A stretch of 28,532 nt of DNA from Apostichopus californicus (lineage: Eukaryota > Echinodermata > Holothuroidea > Aspidochirotida > Stichopodidae), in the NCBI GenBank assembly GCA_020650975.1, contig JAIPMN010010916.1, forward strand, positions 3,350 through 31,881. Reading direction: 5' to 3'. This document shows positions 1 through 12,900 of the stretch, in pieces. Every line of letters starts with the position of its first letter. The first letter of the stretch is position 1. The notes beneath the pieces are model-generated. The model saw only the letters and a program-made list of their open reading frames with translations. It searched no databases and was not told where the DNA came from. The position numbers and the translations under genes were made by a program.

Positions 1-149
1 CCCCCAATCCAGTTTGATGTTCATTTTGATTAAACAGACAAACATCCTTCTCCTTCACCAAATGTTAAACAGAATTCAGTGAATATTTAATAGAATTCTC
101 AGTCAAAGATTCATTGACATGACCACTTGGCAGAAATCAGTGACAAGAC

Positions 150-491
150 CAAGGGCGTAGGAACCGGTGGGGCTGGGGGGCGCCAGCCCCCCCAGTGAAA
201 AATATGGTGGGGCGGAAGTATCATTCCGCCCCCCGCTCCGCAAGTCAGAAAACCCCTTTTTCATTTCCAAATGAGAAAAAAATCTCATTTGGAGCACCAA
301 ATTGCATCTAAGGCCAGGTGAAAATGCAAAATTATTTACAAAATGGAGTGGCCGGGTGTTGAAGTGTGCTATATTGCACCAAATTGCATCTGAGGCCACC
401 TGGAAATGCCAAAAAATCCCCTTAGACCCCTCCCCCAGGCCGGCCATCAGTCTTCAGCCCCCCCACTCAAAAGTACCTTCCTACGCCACTG
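150..491. mobile_element. hAT-type non-autonomous element (MITE), 342 bp
   Basis: The ends are inverted: left CAAGGGCGTAGGAA, right (reverse complement) CAGTGGCGTAGGAA. They are flanked by an exact 8-bp duplication GACAAGAC at 142-149 and 492-499. An 8-bp target duplication with CA-starting ends is the hAT signature. Inside are G- and C-rich inverted stretches and a ~22-bp repeat (CACCAAATTGCATCT) seen twice. There is no transposase. It sits in the intron upstream of exon 1. Confidence 0.82.
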
Positions 492-751
492 GACAAGACT
501 GTTTTATGGAATTCACTGAGAGGACTTGATGATGTAAATTCACTGTCAAAGCTAGTTTTGTAATAGATTTAATTCTTAGATACATTGCAGAGAATTGATT
601 TAAAGCTAAGTAAAACCTGTTTTTGTTATTTTTCTTCGTCCAGAAGAGTGTCTGAATCATAAGTGTCTGAATCATGTTACTATTTTACAATGACAGATAT
701 ATTATTTTACTCCCTCTGTGACTTTAAAGATATCTTTATTGCTGCTGCTCT

Positions 752-845
752 CATACATAATATGCATACGTAATATATGCATACATAATATATGCATACA
801 TAATATGCATACTCTCAAACGTAATAATACATAATATACATAATG
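752..845. repeat. AT-rich simple repeat
   Basis: Irregular repeats of ATACATAATATGCAT just upstream of the exon 1 acceptor. The rest of 1-863 (1-141 and 500-751) shows no recognisable gene and is read as intron. Confidence 0.7.
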
Positions 846-863
846 CTTGTATCTATTATACAG

Positions 864-982
864 GTGAGCAAGGTACTGCAAAGACTGTGGTTATTCAAGG
901 CTATTGCCAAAAGTATGACCCAGAACAACATCTCTTCAAGGGATTTAACTTTTCATCTGCTACCACTCCTAACATGTACCAG
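864..982 (+). CDS. DNAH5/DNAH8: Exon 1 (in window): AAA3 P-loop
   Basis: Residues 1-40. The acceptor is CAG at 861-863 and the donor GTAAGC. The exon begins inside the Gly codon of GEQGTAKT, the AAA3 Walker A motif, and ends TTPNMYQ. The start of this codon lies in an exon outside the window, so the gene is 5' partial. Confidence 0.95.
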
Positions 983-3900
983 GTAAGCTCGCATACTCAT
1001 TCACAGATTTGACCTCTTGTAAATGCCTTCCCATCAAGTCCTGCATTACAGGTTGTTTAATATTGTAGAATACAAATAGAGCATTAGTAGAGCATTAAAA
1101 TCATGCTGTGTATTTTTCTTAAAATCATATTTTCAGAATAAAAATGATATGTTTTTTTTATACTTTTTTTCTTTATTATTCCTACAAAAACATAGGAAGA
1201 TGAAAACATTTATTTCCATTTATTTAATCTCTTTTATAAAATACCATCGAGAGCTAAAATCATGCTGTGTATTTTTCTTAAAATCATATTTTCAGAATGA
1301 AATGATATAGTTTTTTTTATAGTTTTTTTTTATTATTCCTACAAAAACATAGGAAGATGAAAACAATTATTTCCATTTATTTAATCTCTTTTATAACGTA
1401 CCATTGAGAGCTAAAATCATGTTGTGTATTTTTCTTTAAATCATATTTTCAGAATAAAATGATATAGTTTTTTTTTTATTATTCCTACAAAAACATAGGA
1501 AGATGAAAACATTTATTTCCATTTATTTAATCTCTTTTATAACGTACCATTGAGAGCTAAAATCATGTTGTGTATTTTTTTTATATCATATTTTCAGAAT
1601 AATATGATATAGTTTTTTTTATAGTTTTTATTGTATTATTCCTACAAAAACATAGGAAGATGAAAACATTTATTTCCCTCTTTTAGAACATACCATCGAG
1701 AGCTAAAATCATGTTGTGTATTTTTCTTTAAACCATATTTTCAGAATAAAATATATATATATTTATTTTTTTTTATTATTCCTACAAAAATAACAAGATG
1801 AAAACATTTATATCCATTTTATTTAATCTCTTTCATAGCATACCATTGAGAGCTAAAGTCATGTTGTGTATTTTTCTTACAATCATATTTTCAGAATAAA
1901 ATGATATTTTTTTTTTATGATTCCTACAATACATGGGAAGGTGAAAACATTTATTTCCATACACTTAATCTCTTTTATAGCGTACCATTGAGAGCTAAAA
2001 TCATGTTGTGTATTTTTCTTAAAATCATATTTTCAGAATAAAATGCTATATATTTTTTTTATATATATATTTTTTTATTATTCCTACAAAAACAAAGGAA
2101 GATGACAACATTTATTTCCATTTATTTGATCTCTTTTACAGCGTACCATTGAAGGCTGTGTGGATAAGAGGGTTGGTACAACATATGGACCTCCGGCTGG
2201 CAAGAGTATGACCATCTTCATAGATGACATCAACATGCCTGTTATCAATGAATGGGGTGATCAGGTAATGATAGCTGGGGATTAAATCATGATATTTATT
2301 TGGTTATCATTGACAAAAGAGGGGATTGAGTAATGATACTCACATATAAACTCATGATATCAATATTCCATATTGATATAGTACTCCTGGCATAGACAGG
2401 AAGCCATACTAAGTTACTATCAATGAATGAGGCTATTGAGTAATGATACTCACATATTAACTCATGATATCTATATTCTTATCAGTATGTAGTGCTAGTA
2501 AAATAGTCATGAAGCTAGGTATAGTTATCAACAATAAATGGTGCAATTGAGTTGTGATACAGAATGAATGATAAAAGGTATATTTTCTTACTTTCATAAC
2601 ATTTCAAGGTTCGTGGTGAAGTCACCTATTTAATAGCAGGCCTTAATCTGTGGTATTAGTATATGTTGTTTACATTACAGTTGTGATATCATTTTCTGTA
2701 GCTGGTTTGTACTTCTAGAAAGTATTAGTTTAGATTGCCTCTCTTGTCCGGGTGTTCAGGATATGGTTATGGTATCCGCAATGCTACACTAGTCTAGTCA
2801 TAAGGTGTACACAGATGACAACTACAAAAAGATTTCCTCTGATGACCGTATTAACGTCCTTTGCACTTGTAGATCACAAATGAAATTGTCAGACAACACA
2901 TGGCAATGAAAGGATTCTACAGTCTTGAGAAACCAGGAGAATTCACAAACATTGTGGACATTCAGTTCCTAGCAGCCATGATCCAACCTGGAGGAGGGAG
3001 GAATGACATCCCTGAACGTCTTAAGAGACAGTTCAATGTCTTTAACTGTACCCTGCCATCCAATACATCTATTGATAAAATCTTCAGCACGGTAGCTGAG
3101 GGCCACTACTGCCAGGTGAGATGAACATTTCATCATTATTAGAATTTTTAAACTAAAACCTCCATGTCAGTATTCCCAAAGATATATTTTGAGAAGTTAG
3201 TGTTCTGTGATCAAGGTAGCTTTCTGTATCTTATCTTCTGTGACATTTTTTGTATATTGGTTTTTATTTGAAGGGATCCCCACAGCATTCAAAAAGGAAC
3301 AAATATATAACAGATAATTTTGCGGGATATCCCTTCTTGAACAGATACATAACCGTTTTACGTTCTTTTCACTTTAACACTTTGTTTACTTTATGATATT
3401 TTCATATTTGAGCATAGAATTTTCCATATTTTTTGTTTTGTTTTTTGTCAACAGTCTTACAGATAACCATGCTTTAAGATAGTAGAATATAAGCGAAATT
3501 TGTTGTTTATTACAGATCTGTTGTTATTCTGTTGATCCGTTGTTATATACAGAGCTGTACAAGTGTCAATTATAAACTGCAACATAGTTTCAGTGTGTTA
3601 TCTTGCATTTAACCATCCATAGCACCACAGATAGAACAGATGGTAATCAAAACGACAACCTTCACAGTACAAACACTTTTAAGACCTCGCAATGAACATT
3701 AATGAAGGGTTTTTCTTTTCTTTGTCATAAGTTTCTACAATAATTTTATGATTATTTACTGAAATAGGAGAGAGGTTTCCCTGAAGAGGTATGCCAGCTT
3801 GCCAGTGGTTTGGTTTCCTGTACCCGTAAACTCTGGCAAAGGACCAAGATAAAGATGTTACCAACCCCGGCTAAGTTCCATTACATCTTCAACTTGAGAG

Positions 3901-6900
3901 ATCTCAGTCGTATTTGGCAGGTAAGGGCAGCATACAGATACAGCAATACAAGTAGGGTTTTTCCTAGAGTAGCTGTTTAGAACTGAAGTCAAAGAGAAAA
4001 ATTATCAACTCTGATGAAAGTTTTGTTTAAATCTTAACTTTTAATTTACAGAGGACTGTAAATGTAATAATGTTTTAACTAAAGGTGTGAATTAGCAAAA
4101 CATTAGCATCAGGGTTTGGTTGGTTTCTCTATAGTGTTTACCAACAGATTATTAAGTTAAGTCAAAGTTCTTTTACTAAACGTTTCAGGATGTAAAAAGG
4201 GTATGGTAGGCCTGATGAACACAATGAATATAAAATAGGAATACCAAGAATGTTCACTCCCAGTTTTGAATTTATTTTCATAGTTTCTGTTTTGCTTCAA
4301 TGACAGGGAATGCTGAACACACTGAGTGATGTGGTTACAAATGACACAGTAATGCTCGCATTATGGAAACACGAATGTAGCCGTGTCATAGCCGACAGGT
4401 TCACCAACCAGGAAGACAAAGATTGGTTTGAGGTCATGCTCAAGAAGGTGAGATTTGTTACACCTAGGACCTTTGTGTGGTAGTAAGACTCGTGCAATTG
4501 AAATGTATCTGTGTGGTAGCTGACATGAATGTAACCCTGTAGTGAATGTAGCTGTTTACAAACTCCAAGATGAAGGTTGGTTTGAGGTCATACTCCAGCA
4601 GGTGAGATTTGTATCACCTAACATCTTTGTAGTAGTTAGTCTCTAGTAATTGTGTGTGGAATCTTTGTGGTAACTTGACTCTTGATGAAAGTCATTGTAC
4701 TACAGGTTTATTTGTATTTATTATTGCTTTGATTATTCAGTAATTGATTGTGGATATGACACTACCTGCTGTTAAGCATAAAAAAAATCCTTTTCTTTTT
4801 ATTTTTTGTTTCTAGACAATAGAAGAAGACCTTGGTACTGCCTTGGCAGAGCAGATTCCTAAAGATCCTTACTTTGTAGACTTTCTTAGAGATGCTCCTG
4901 AAGCAACAGGTAACCCCCCCTCCTCCCCCCTTCACCCCCTCTTCTGTCCCCTTCTCCCTCCCCTCCTCCCTCACCCCTCTCCTTGAGCTGTGTTCCATTA
5001 ATTATTAAGAACATATCACAGTCAAAACATGAAATTACATTTGTGAAATACTGACACTTCAGGATTGAGAGTAAACATCTGATATTTCTGGTGTAATATA
5101 GAAAACAAACGTAATATGACGACACTCTGTATTAGTTCTGAATGAAACAGATGACAGCAAAAATGATCTGATCTCAAGGCTGCTATAAGTTGCTCTGTAT
5201 CCTACAGTTTTCTTCGTCGTTAGGATAGGATGGAATGTTACTCAATCAGTTTTCAAATTCCCTTCTCTCCATTGTTTGTAGGTGAAGAGCCAGACGATGC
5301 CGATTTTGAAGCTCCGAAGATATATGAGCCGATCGAGGGTTACGATCACCTCAACAATAGACTGATCATGTTTCAACAAATGTATAACGAGACTGTCAGA
5401 GGAGCTACCATGGATCTGGTCTTCTTCAATGTATGTAGACTATATATATTACTACTGCTTGCTTTATTTTGAATACGGTTCAAATGTAGTACTTTGTCGC
5501 AATACAGATGCAGGCTGTGTATTTTGAATCAAGGATGCAATTTTCGGTTGATGGAGACTTTATGAACAGAAGTGAGGAAGAGAGTGAGCTTGAAAGACAT
5601 CTATTTAGAGGATGGTAGAACTGGTAGAGGTATTAATGATGAAGATGGTTAAAAGTATCGAGGAGAAACAAGTATCCTTTCTGTAATCCTCTGAACATAC
5701 TTATAGGACCACACTATTCATTGCAGCTTACTACACTCTTCTACACTGTTTACTATGTTATTCAATGAGAGCTGTATACTAATGTTTCTTCAGAAATTAT
5801 CAGTTATTAGAGATGGGATGATGACCATGGTAATACCAGAATTTGACTGTCTTTTGTTTGTTTTTTGTTTCCCCCAGTATACTATAAGTTAGAATGATAT
5901 AAAGTTGTATGATGTCAGACATCTGTAAGGTACAGTACAGTAAAGGGGATGTAAGGCTTAAGATGGTGGATTCCATGCTCTGTTGTGTTAAAGTACATAA
6001 CCAGATTGCTCCAGCATTGACACTCGTCTATTGTTCTCTTGGTACCTTAGTTTGAAAACGTGACCTATATCAAATTGATCAAAAAATAAATCAAATTGAG
6101 GCAACTTATTAAAGATAATTGTTGGTCAGTATTTGATGTTACTAAATGCTTAGTAATATACTGTGAACACAGGGTAACATTCATGCATTACTTGATGGTA
6201 TATCTTTTCTCCCTTTACAGGATGCTATGGTCCATTTGGTAAAGATCTCTCGTATTATCCGTACCCCGAGAGGCAATGCCCTGTTGGTTGGTGTTGGGGG
6301 ATCTGGCAAGCAGAGTTTAACCAGATTAGCCTCCTTCATCGCTGGATACAAAATTTTCCAAATTACACTGACGAGGTAGGTCGCCAACCCTGTAAAGGTT
6401 CTTGAGTCAACAAGTGATTCACTGATACAAAATTTCTTGTTCTTGCATATAATGTGTATCTTTGTTTTGCAAGCAAGAAATGTGGAAGAGTTTTTGTTAC
6501 TCATATATATTTGCTTTTCCCAAAGTTAAGACATGGAGTTTGTGTTGGCTATCGTTGTTACTTTGATGTTTGAACTTTCCAGCTATTTGTCTTTTCTTCC
6601 ACACTACCAATGCTAGACCTGATCCTGTATTTGTCTATAGGTCCTTACCTTTATGATATCTCTTGCCTTCAGATCTTACAGTGCTAGCTTAAGAAATGGA
6701 GTTCATTTTGGCTATCTTTCTTACTTCGGTGTTTGAATTTTCAAGCTATTTGTCTTTTCTTCCACACTACCAATGTTAGACCTGATCTTGTATTTTGTCT
6801 ATAGGTTCTTACCTTTATGATATCTCTTGCCTTCAGATCTTACAGTGCTAGCTTAAGGAATGGAGTTCATTTTGGCTATCTGTGATGTTTGAATTTTCAA

Positions 6901-9900
6901 GCTATTTGTCTTTACTTCCACACTACCAATGTTAGACCTGATCATGTATTTTGTCTATAGGTCCTTACCTTTATGATATCTCTTGCCTTCAGATCTTACA
7001 ATTCTAGCAATCTGATGGACGACTTGAAGTATCTCTACCGTACAGCTGGCCAACAGGGCCAGGGCATCACGTTTATTTTCACTGACAATGAAATTAAAGA
7101 TGAAGGCTTTCTGGAGTACATGAACAATGTCTTAGCATCCGGAGAGGTAAACACTTGACTAACTACTTGAAGCAGCCTGGTAACCTTATCAACCGTTCAT
7201 GACCATTTAAGCCCGGGCTGGCAACCTTATTAACCCTTCATAACCATTTAAGCCAGTGCTGGCAACCTTATTAACCCTTGCTGCAAGACCAATAAGCTAG
7301 GGCTTACTTACGTGGTTTCAACTAGTAGTCATATTGTCATTATACAACAGTAGTACCACAACTGAATTCAGTCATAGCTCATGTAACAGGTTACATATGG
7401 CAAGAGTTTTGTTTTGTGTTGTTGTTATGAAACTGAAAGATAGACCATTTCTTTCCCTCAATGTACTGACAATTTAGCAGATTGCCAGCCTATTCTCTTT
7501 ACCCTTTCCTGGTTACACCATTAATCGATCAGTCCCACCTCCCATTGTTTAACTTTGTTGTATTGAATTGTATGTAATTCTTCATCTCAATGTTTTGATC
7601 ATTCCTGTCAGGTTTCCAACCTCTTCGCTCGTGATGAGATTGATGAGATAAACGGAGAGCTCATTCCAGTCATGAAGAAGGAGTTTCCACGACGACCACC
7701 AACCAATGAAAACCTATATGAGTATTTCCTCTCTAGGGCTAAGACTAACCTCCATGTTGTCCTGTGCTTTTCTCCTGTAAGTATAAATACAATACCCTAC
7801 TATATACATAACCTTATACTCTATACAGGACAGCTCCAATACATAACTATCTATCTTACCGTTACTGTTAGTTTCCAAACAGTTTTCAACAGATGATATG
7901 AGAGTTATGTTAATATTTCAGTAAGTACATGATGTTAGAATATAAAAACAGAATATTGCATATGTGTTTCCTTTGCCTGCCATATATCTTTGTTCACAAA
8001 TATATTGTAGCTTTTGTCACAATAATTGACATTCATACTTAGTCCTCAATTTGTAACTTGTCTTAAAAACGAAGAAGGAATATATGACATAAGCTGAGTC
8101 ACAGCACACAACTCCAACAATACCATGTGTAAAATTACAGTGTCTTTTCTCACAAATGTATCCATGTTTACATCCTTGCCATGTATTATAATAGCCAATA
8201 TCTTTGACTGTGAATTGAAAATGTAATATTAAAATGTAGCACTTTTGGAACCCTTGACAGTGAAATTATAAATCTTCTTACCTTACCTCTCATGAAGTCT
8301 TCACTCATTTTACCTTTGATTGTAATAACATCTCAACTGGGGGCAATACTAGTAAGCAATCCTTTCTTCTTTGTAAAGTTTCTTTCTGTTCCAGTTAATC
8401 TTTGTGAACTACTCTGGTCTTAATTTGCTGACTATATTCTATACTTACAGGTCGGAGAGAAGTTCCGTAACAGATCGTTGAAGTTCCCCGGTCTGTTTTC
8501 TGGATGTACCATGGATTGGTTCAGCCGTTGGCCAAAGGATGCATTAGTGGCAGTCTCTCATCATTTCTTGTCTAATTTTGATATCGTGTGCACGGATCAG
8601 GTCAAGAAGAGCGTTGTCGGTGTCATGGGTGTCTTTCAGGTGAGTGGCTGCCAAATTTACTCTACATTTATTATTAAAACAATACTTTACTTTGTTAAGC
8701 CTGTATTGGCTTTTTAGAGGACTTCCCTCCACATTTATATATTTATTATCTGTGGAAAATCAAATAAATAAACAAACAAATAAATAAACAAACGTTGTAT
8801 ACATACCTACTGGTGTGCTGGTTTCATTAGTGCTGGCTGATAATTCTCATCATTGAGGGATAGCTAATTATAACCTGGATCTAACATTAAATACTTTACT
8901 AAAGTTCATCCTCCGAAACCTGGCAGGTCACGCTATACTTAAGATATTTGACTTTCCTTTGACAGGATATGGTTGCAGAGACTTGTGTAGAATACTTTCA
9001 GAGGTTCAGAAGGCAGACTCACGTCACCCCTAAATCATATCTCTCCTTCCTGGAAGGCTACAAGACCATTTATCAGGAGAAGAAGGATTCAATCGGAGTG
9101 TTGGCAGAGAGGATGAAGACAGGTAAGAGACGGGTCTCATCTGTTTCAGGAGTTTAAAGCAGTTTAAAGAGAGAAGAAACTGTTAGCAAACTGCTTTATG
9201 TATTGCATAATGTCTGTGTAGGTTAAATATGAAGAAGACCCTGCTAGGATTAGAATGTCAGGCCCTCCCTCATAAGTATCAGTTTACCAATATGATAAGA
9301 TAATAGTTTATAATACTTCAACATTTTCAGGTTTGTAAGATTTATTTCTGTTTTTTTTTCAGGTTTGGCTAAGCTTGTGGAGGCTACTGTATCTGTCAAT
9401 GAACTGAGTAAGGAACTTCAGGTGAAGGAGAAAGAGTTGGCTATTGCCTCAAAGAAAGCAGATCAAGTGTTAGCAACGGTGACTGTCAGTGCTCAAGCAG
9501 CAGAGAAGGTCAAAGCTCAGGTCCAGAAGGTCAAGGACAAAGCCCAGGCAATTGTGGATGAGATTAATGTAAGTATATGTACACAAGTATGTAGTTATAT
9601 TAATGGAAGTATATGTACACAAGTATGTAGTTACATTAATGGAAGTAGATGTATATAAGTATGTAGTTATATTAATGTAAGTATATGTACATAAGTATGT
9701 AGTTATATTAATGTAAGTATATGTACACAAGTATGTAGTTATATTAATGGAAGTATATGAACACAAGTATGTAGTTATATTAATGGAAGTATATGTACAC
9801 AAGTATGTAGTTATATTAATGTAAGTATATGTACATAAGTATGTAGTTATATTAATGGAAGTATATGTACACAAGTATGTAGTTACATTAATGGAAGTAG

Positions 9901-12900
9901 ATGTATATAAGTATATTAATATAAGTATATGTCTTCAAGTATGTAATTATATTAATGTAAGTATATGTATTCAAGTATGTAATTACATTAATGTAAGTAT
10001 ATGTCAACAAGTATGTAGTTACATTATTGTAAGTATACATACAATTATGTAATTACATTAATGTAAGTATGTATTCAAGTATGTAATTTATGTCAACAAG
10101 TATGTAGTTGCATTAATGTAAGGAGACAAACAATTATGTAATTACATTAATGTAAGTATATGTATACAAGTATATTAATTATATTAATTATACAAGTATA
10201 TTAATTATACAAGTATATTAATTATATTAATGTAAGTATATTTATACAAATATGTCATTACATTAATGTAAGTATATGTCTACAAGTATGCAAATAGACG
10301 TATACAATTATATGTATATAAGAATGTAAGTAGACGTATACAAGCTCATAATTACATTAATGTAAGTATTCAAATATGTAATTACATTAATGTTAGTTCA
10401 TCTGTACAAGTAGGTGGGTACATTAATGAATCAATGTGAGGGTTACACTGCACAGTATTTTTTTTAGATAAAATTTGAATTTTAACAGGACAAATTTGTT
10501 TTAATTTGACAGGTTGATAAAAAGAGTGCGCTTGAGAAGTTAGCCGCTGCCAAACCTGCTCTGGATGAAGCTGAGAGAGCCTTAAATACCATCAAACCAG
10601 CTCATATCTCTACTGTTAAGAAACTGGCTAAACCTCCTCATCTCATCATGCGAATCATGGACTGTTGTCTCCTGCTCTTCCAACGGAGAATAGACCCCAC
10701 CACCCTGGACCCAGAGAGACCCTCTCCAAAGCCCAGCTGGCAGGAAGGTCTAAAGCTGATGGGTGGAGCTCAGTTCCTGCAAGGGCTCTTGACCTTTCAA
10801 AAGGTATGTGCAATGAATGACTGGAAGAGGGGGGGGGGGGATTAGGGAGGGGTGAAAGAAGTATTGATCCAAATATGCATGAAAGACTGAAAAAAAAGTC
10901 ACACCACTGGTAGGGGTGTCAGGGCCAAAGCCAGATGAAGGAGGAGGAGGGGGGGGGGGAGGCACATTCCTCCAGTATTGTGAAAACTTTGCTGAAATTA
11001 TAGGAACAATACAGAGGATCTTTATGGAATTGATCCAGTTCTATCATGTATTTCCTTCTCTTTTTATATTCAAATTTTAGCATAAACTTCACTTTGTTGG
11101 GTTTATCAGTGTTTGTAAATTGTCTGGCTGACAAGAAGTAAGATTATTTTGAACTATCGTGGTTATTTATACAGGGAGAAAACTTGCTTCACTGTTGGCT
11201 AGTGAATTTTATACAACACCTAATTATATTCCGGCCATTTGATTGGTCAATTGCTCGTTGATTGCATGCAAAAATCCGCTCTATTGCACGCTATGAAATA
11301 GAAGCGTGCATTATACTTTTTGGATAGCACTTTTTTCAATGGTAAGAGAGCAGAGAAACCTGTCTGTTCAAAACAATCTGTTGCATGAGTGCATTTTACA
11401 TCCAATTATATCCAAATTTGAAGGTGTTGTATAAAACAAATAATGAATGGTTTCCATTCGTGCAATAGTGCAAATATTTCATTCGTTGAAAGATTTAATT
11501 TGTTCCATTCAACTCGGCTGCGCCTCGTTGAATGGAACATTCCATCTTTCAACTCATGAAATATTTGCACTATTGCACTCATAACCATTCATTATGTGTA
11601 TAACATTGTTTTAATTTTGTTTTGTACGTAGGACACTATTAATGAGGAGACAGTGGAGTTACTGTATCCATATATGAGAATGGAAGACTACACCCTAGAA
11701 TCAGCCAAGAAGGTCTGTGGTGATGTGGCTGGTCTCTGCGCCTGGACTAATGCTATGGCTGTCTTCTTTAGTATTAATAAAGAAGTGTTACCACTTAAGG
11801 TAAGTCATAGTGCATGAGCTCATGTTATTGCCAATGTTTCTTTGGTATTTAAAGAACCATTAATATATGTAAAAAGATATACTTTCCCATTGCATGGGAT
11901 TATATGTATTTGAATAATTTTTGTGTTTACAAAGTAAGATGATACATGTTGATTGTCGTTTTTGTTTGTATTATTTAATTATATATGTAAGGTAAGTTTA
12001 ACTGCATGAGAAAATGTTATTGCAGTGTTCTATTGGGTATTATTAAAGTAGTGTCACCTAATTAAAGGTGAGTTAATCACACGAGCTGAGTATATGGCTG
12101 TGATATCAGTTATAGAGAAGTTTATCATATTTAATATTTAAAAAGTTCTCTCCGCAATTTGCAGATATTGTACTCAGTGACACGGCTCTATATTGTAGTG
12201 TTCATCCGTCAGTGTCTGATATTTCTTCTCACCGTTCCTTAAATTTTCTTCCGCCAGGCTAATTTGGCTATTCAAGAAAACCGCCTTGGGAAAGCTCAAG
12301 TGAGTTTGCAAGCTGCACAAGCCCAGCTGGATGAGAAGCAGAGGGAGTTAGATGTTGTACAGGCCCAGTATGATTCAGCTATAGGAGAGAAACAGGTACC
12401 CTCATCCTCTCTCAATCTATGCTCTACCCCCTTGAGTACTTAACATAGGGTTCGCTTTCTGTAGCAGTTATCATCTGGATTGCTTCTACTTTGCTCAGGG
12501 CCATATTATTCTTGGATCTAGAGGAAACTAGTGTCAAGGAAGCAAATCTCATAGCTGGAGTTTTTTTGTGTTCTCATAGCTGGGGATTTGTATTCTCATA
12601 GCTGGAGATTTGTATTCTCATAGCTAGAGATTTGTATTCTCATAGCTGGAGATTTGTATTCTCATAGCTGGAGATGTGTATGCTCATTGCTGGAGATTTG
12701 TATTCTCATAGCTGGAGATTTGTATTCTCATAGCTGGAGATTTGTATTCTCATAGCTGGAGATTTGTATTTTTATAGCTGGAGATTTGTATTCTCATAGC
12801 TGGAGATTTGTATTCTCATAGCTAGAGATTTGTATTCTCATAGCTGGAGATTTGTATTCTCATAGCTGGAGATTTGTAATCTCATAGCTGGAGATTTGTA

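Noticed and set aside
103-447. 114-codon minus-strand open frame near the left end
   Set aside because: It lies mostly inside the hAT-type MITE (150-491) and resembles no protein family.
1090-7010. Mutually exclusive or alternative exons in the edge arrays
   Set aside because: Only the first or last bases of an exon are copied, and no copy has both an acceptor and a donor around coding sequence. Dscam-like exon choice is not supported.
9470-10052. Open frames on both strands with repetitive Tyr/Ile/Thr peptides
   Set aside because: They come from the 36-bp minisatellite in intron 13, whose unit length is a multiple of three. They are not genes.
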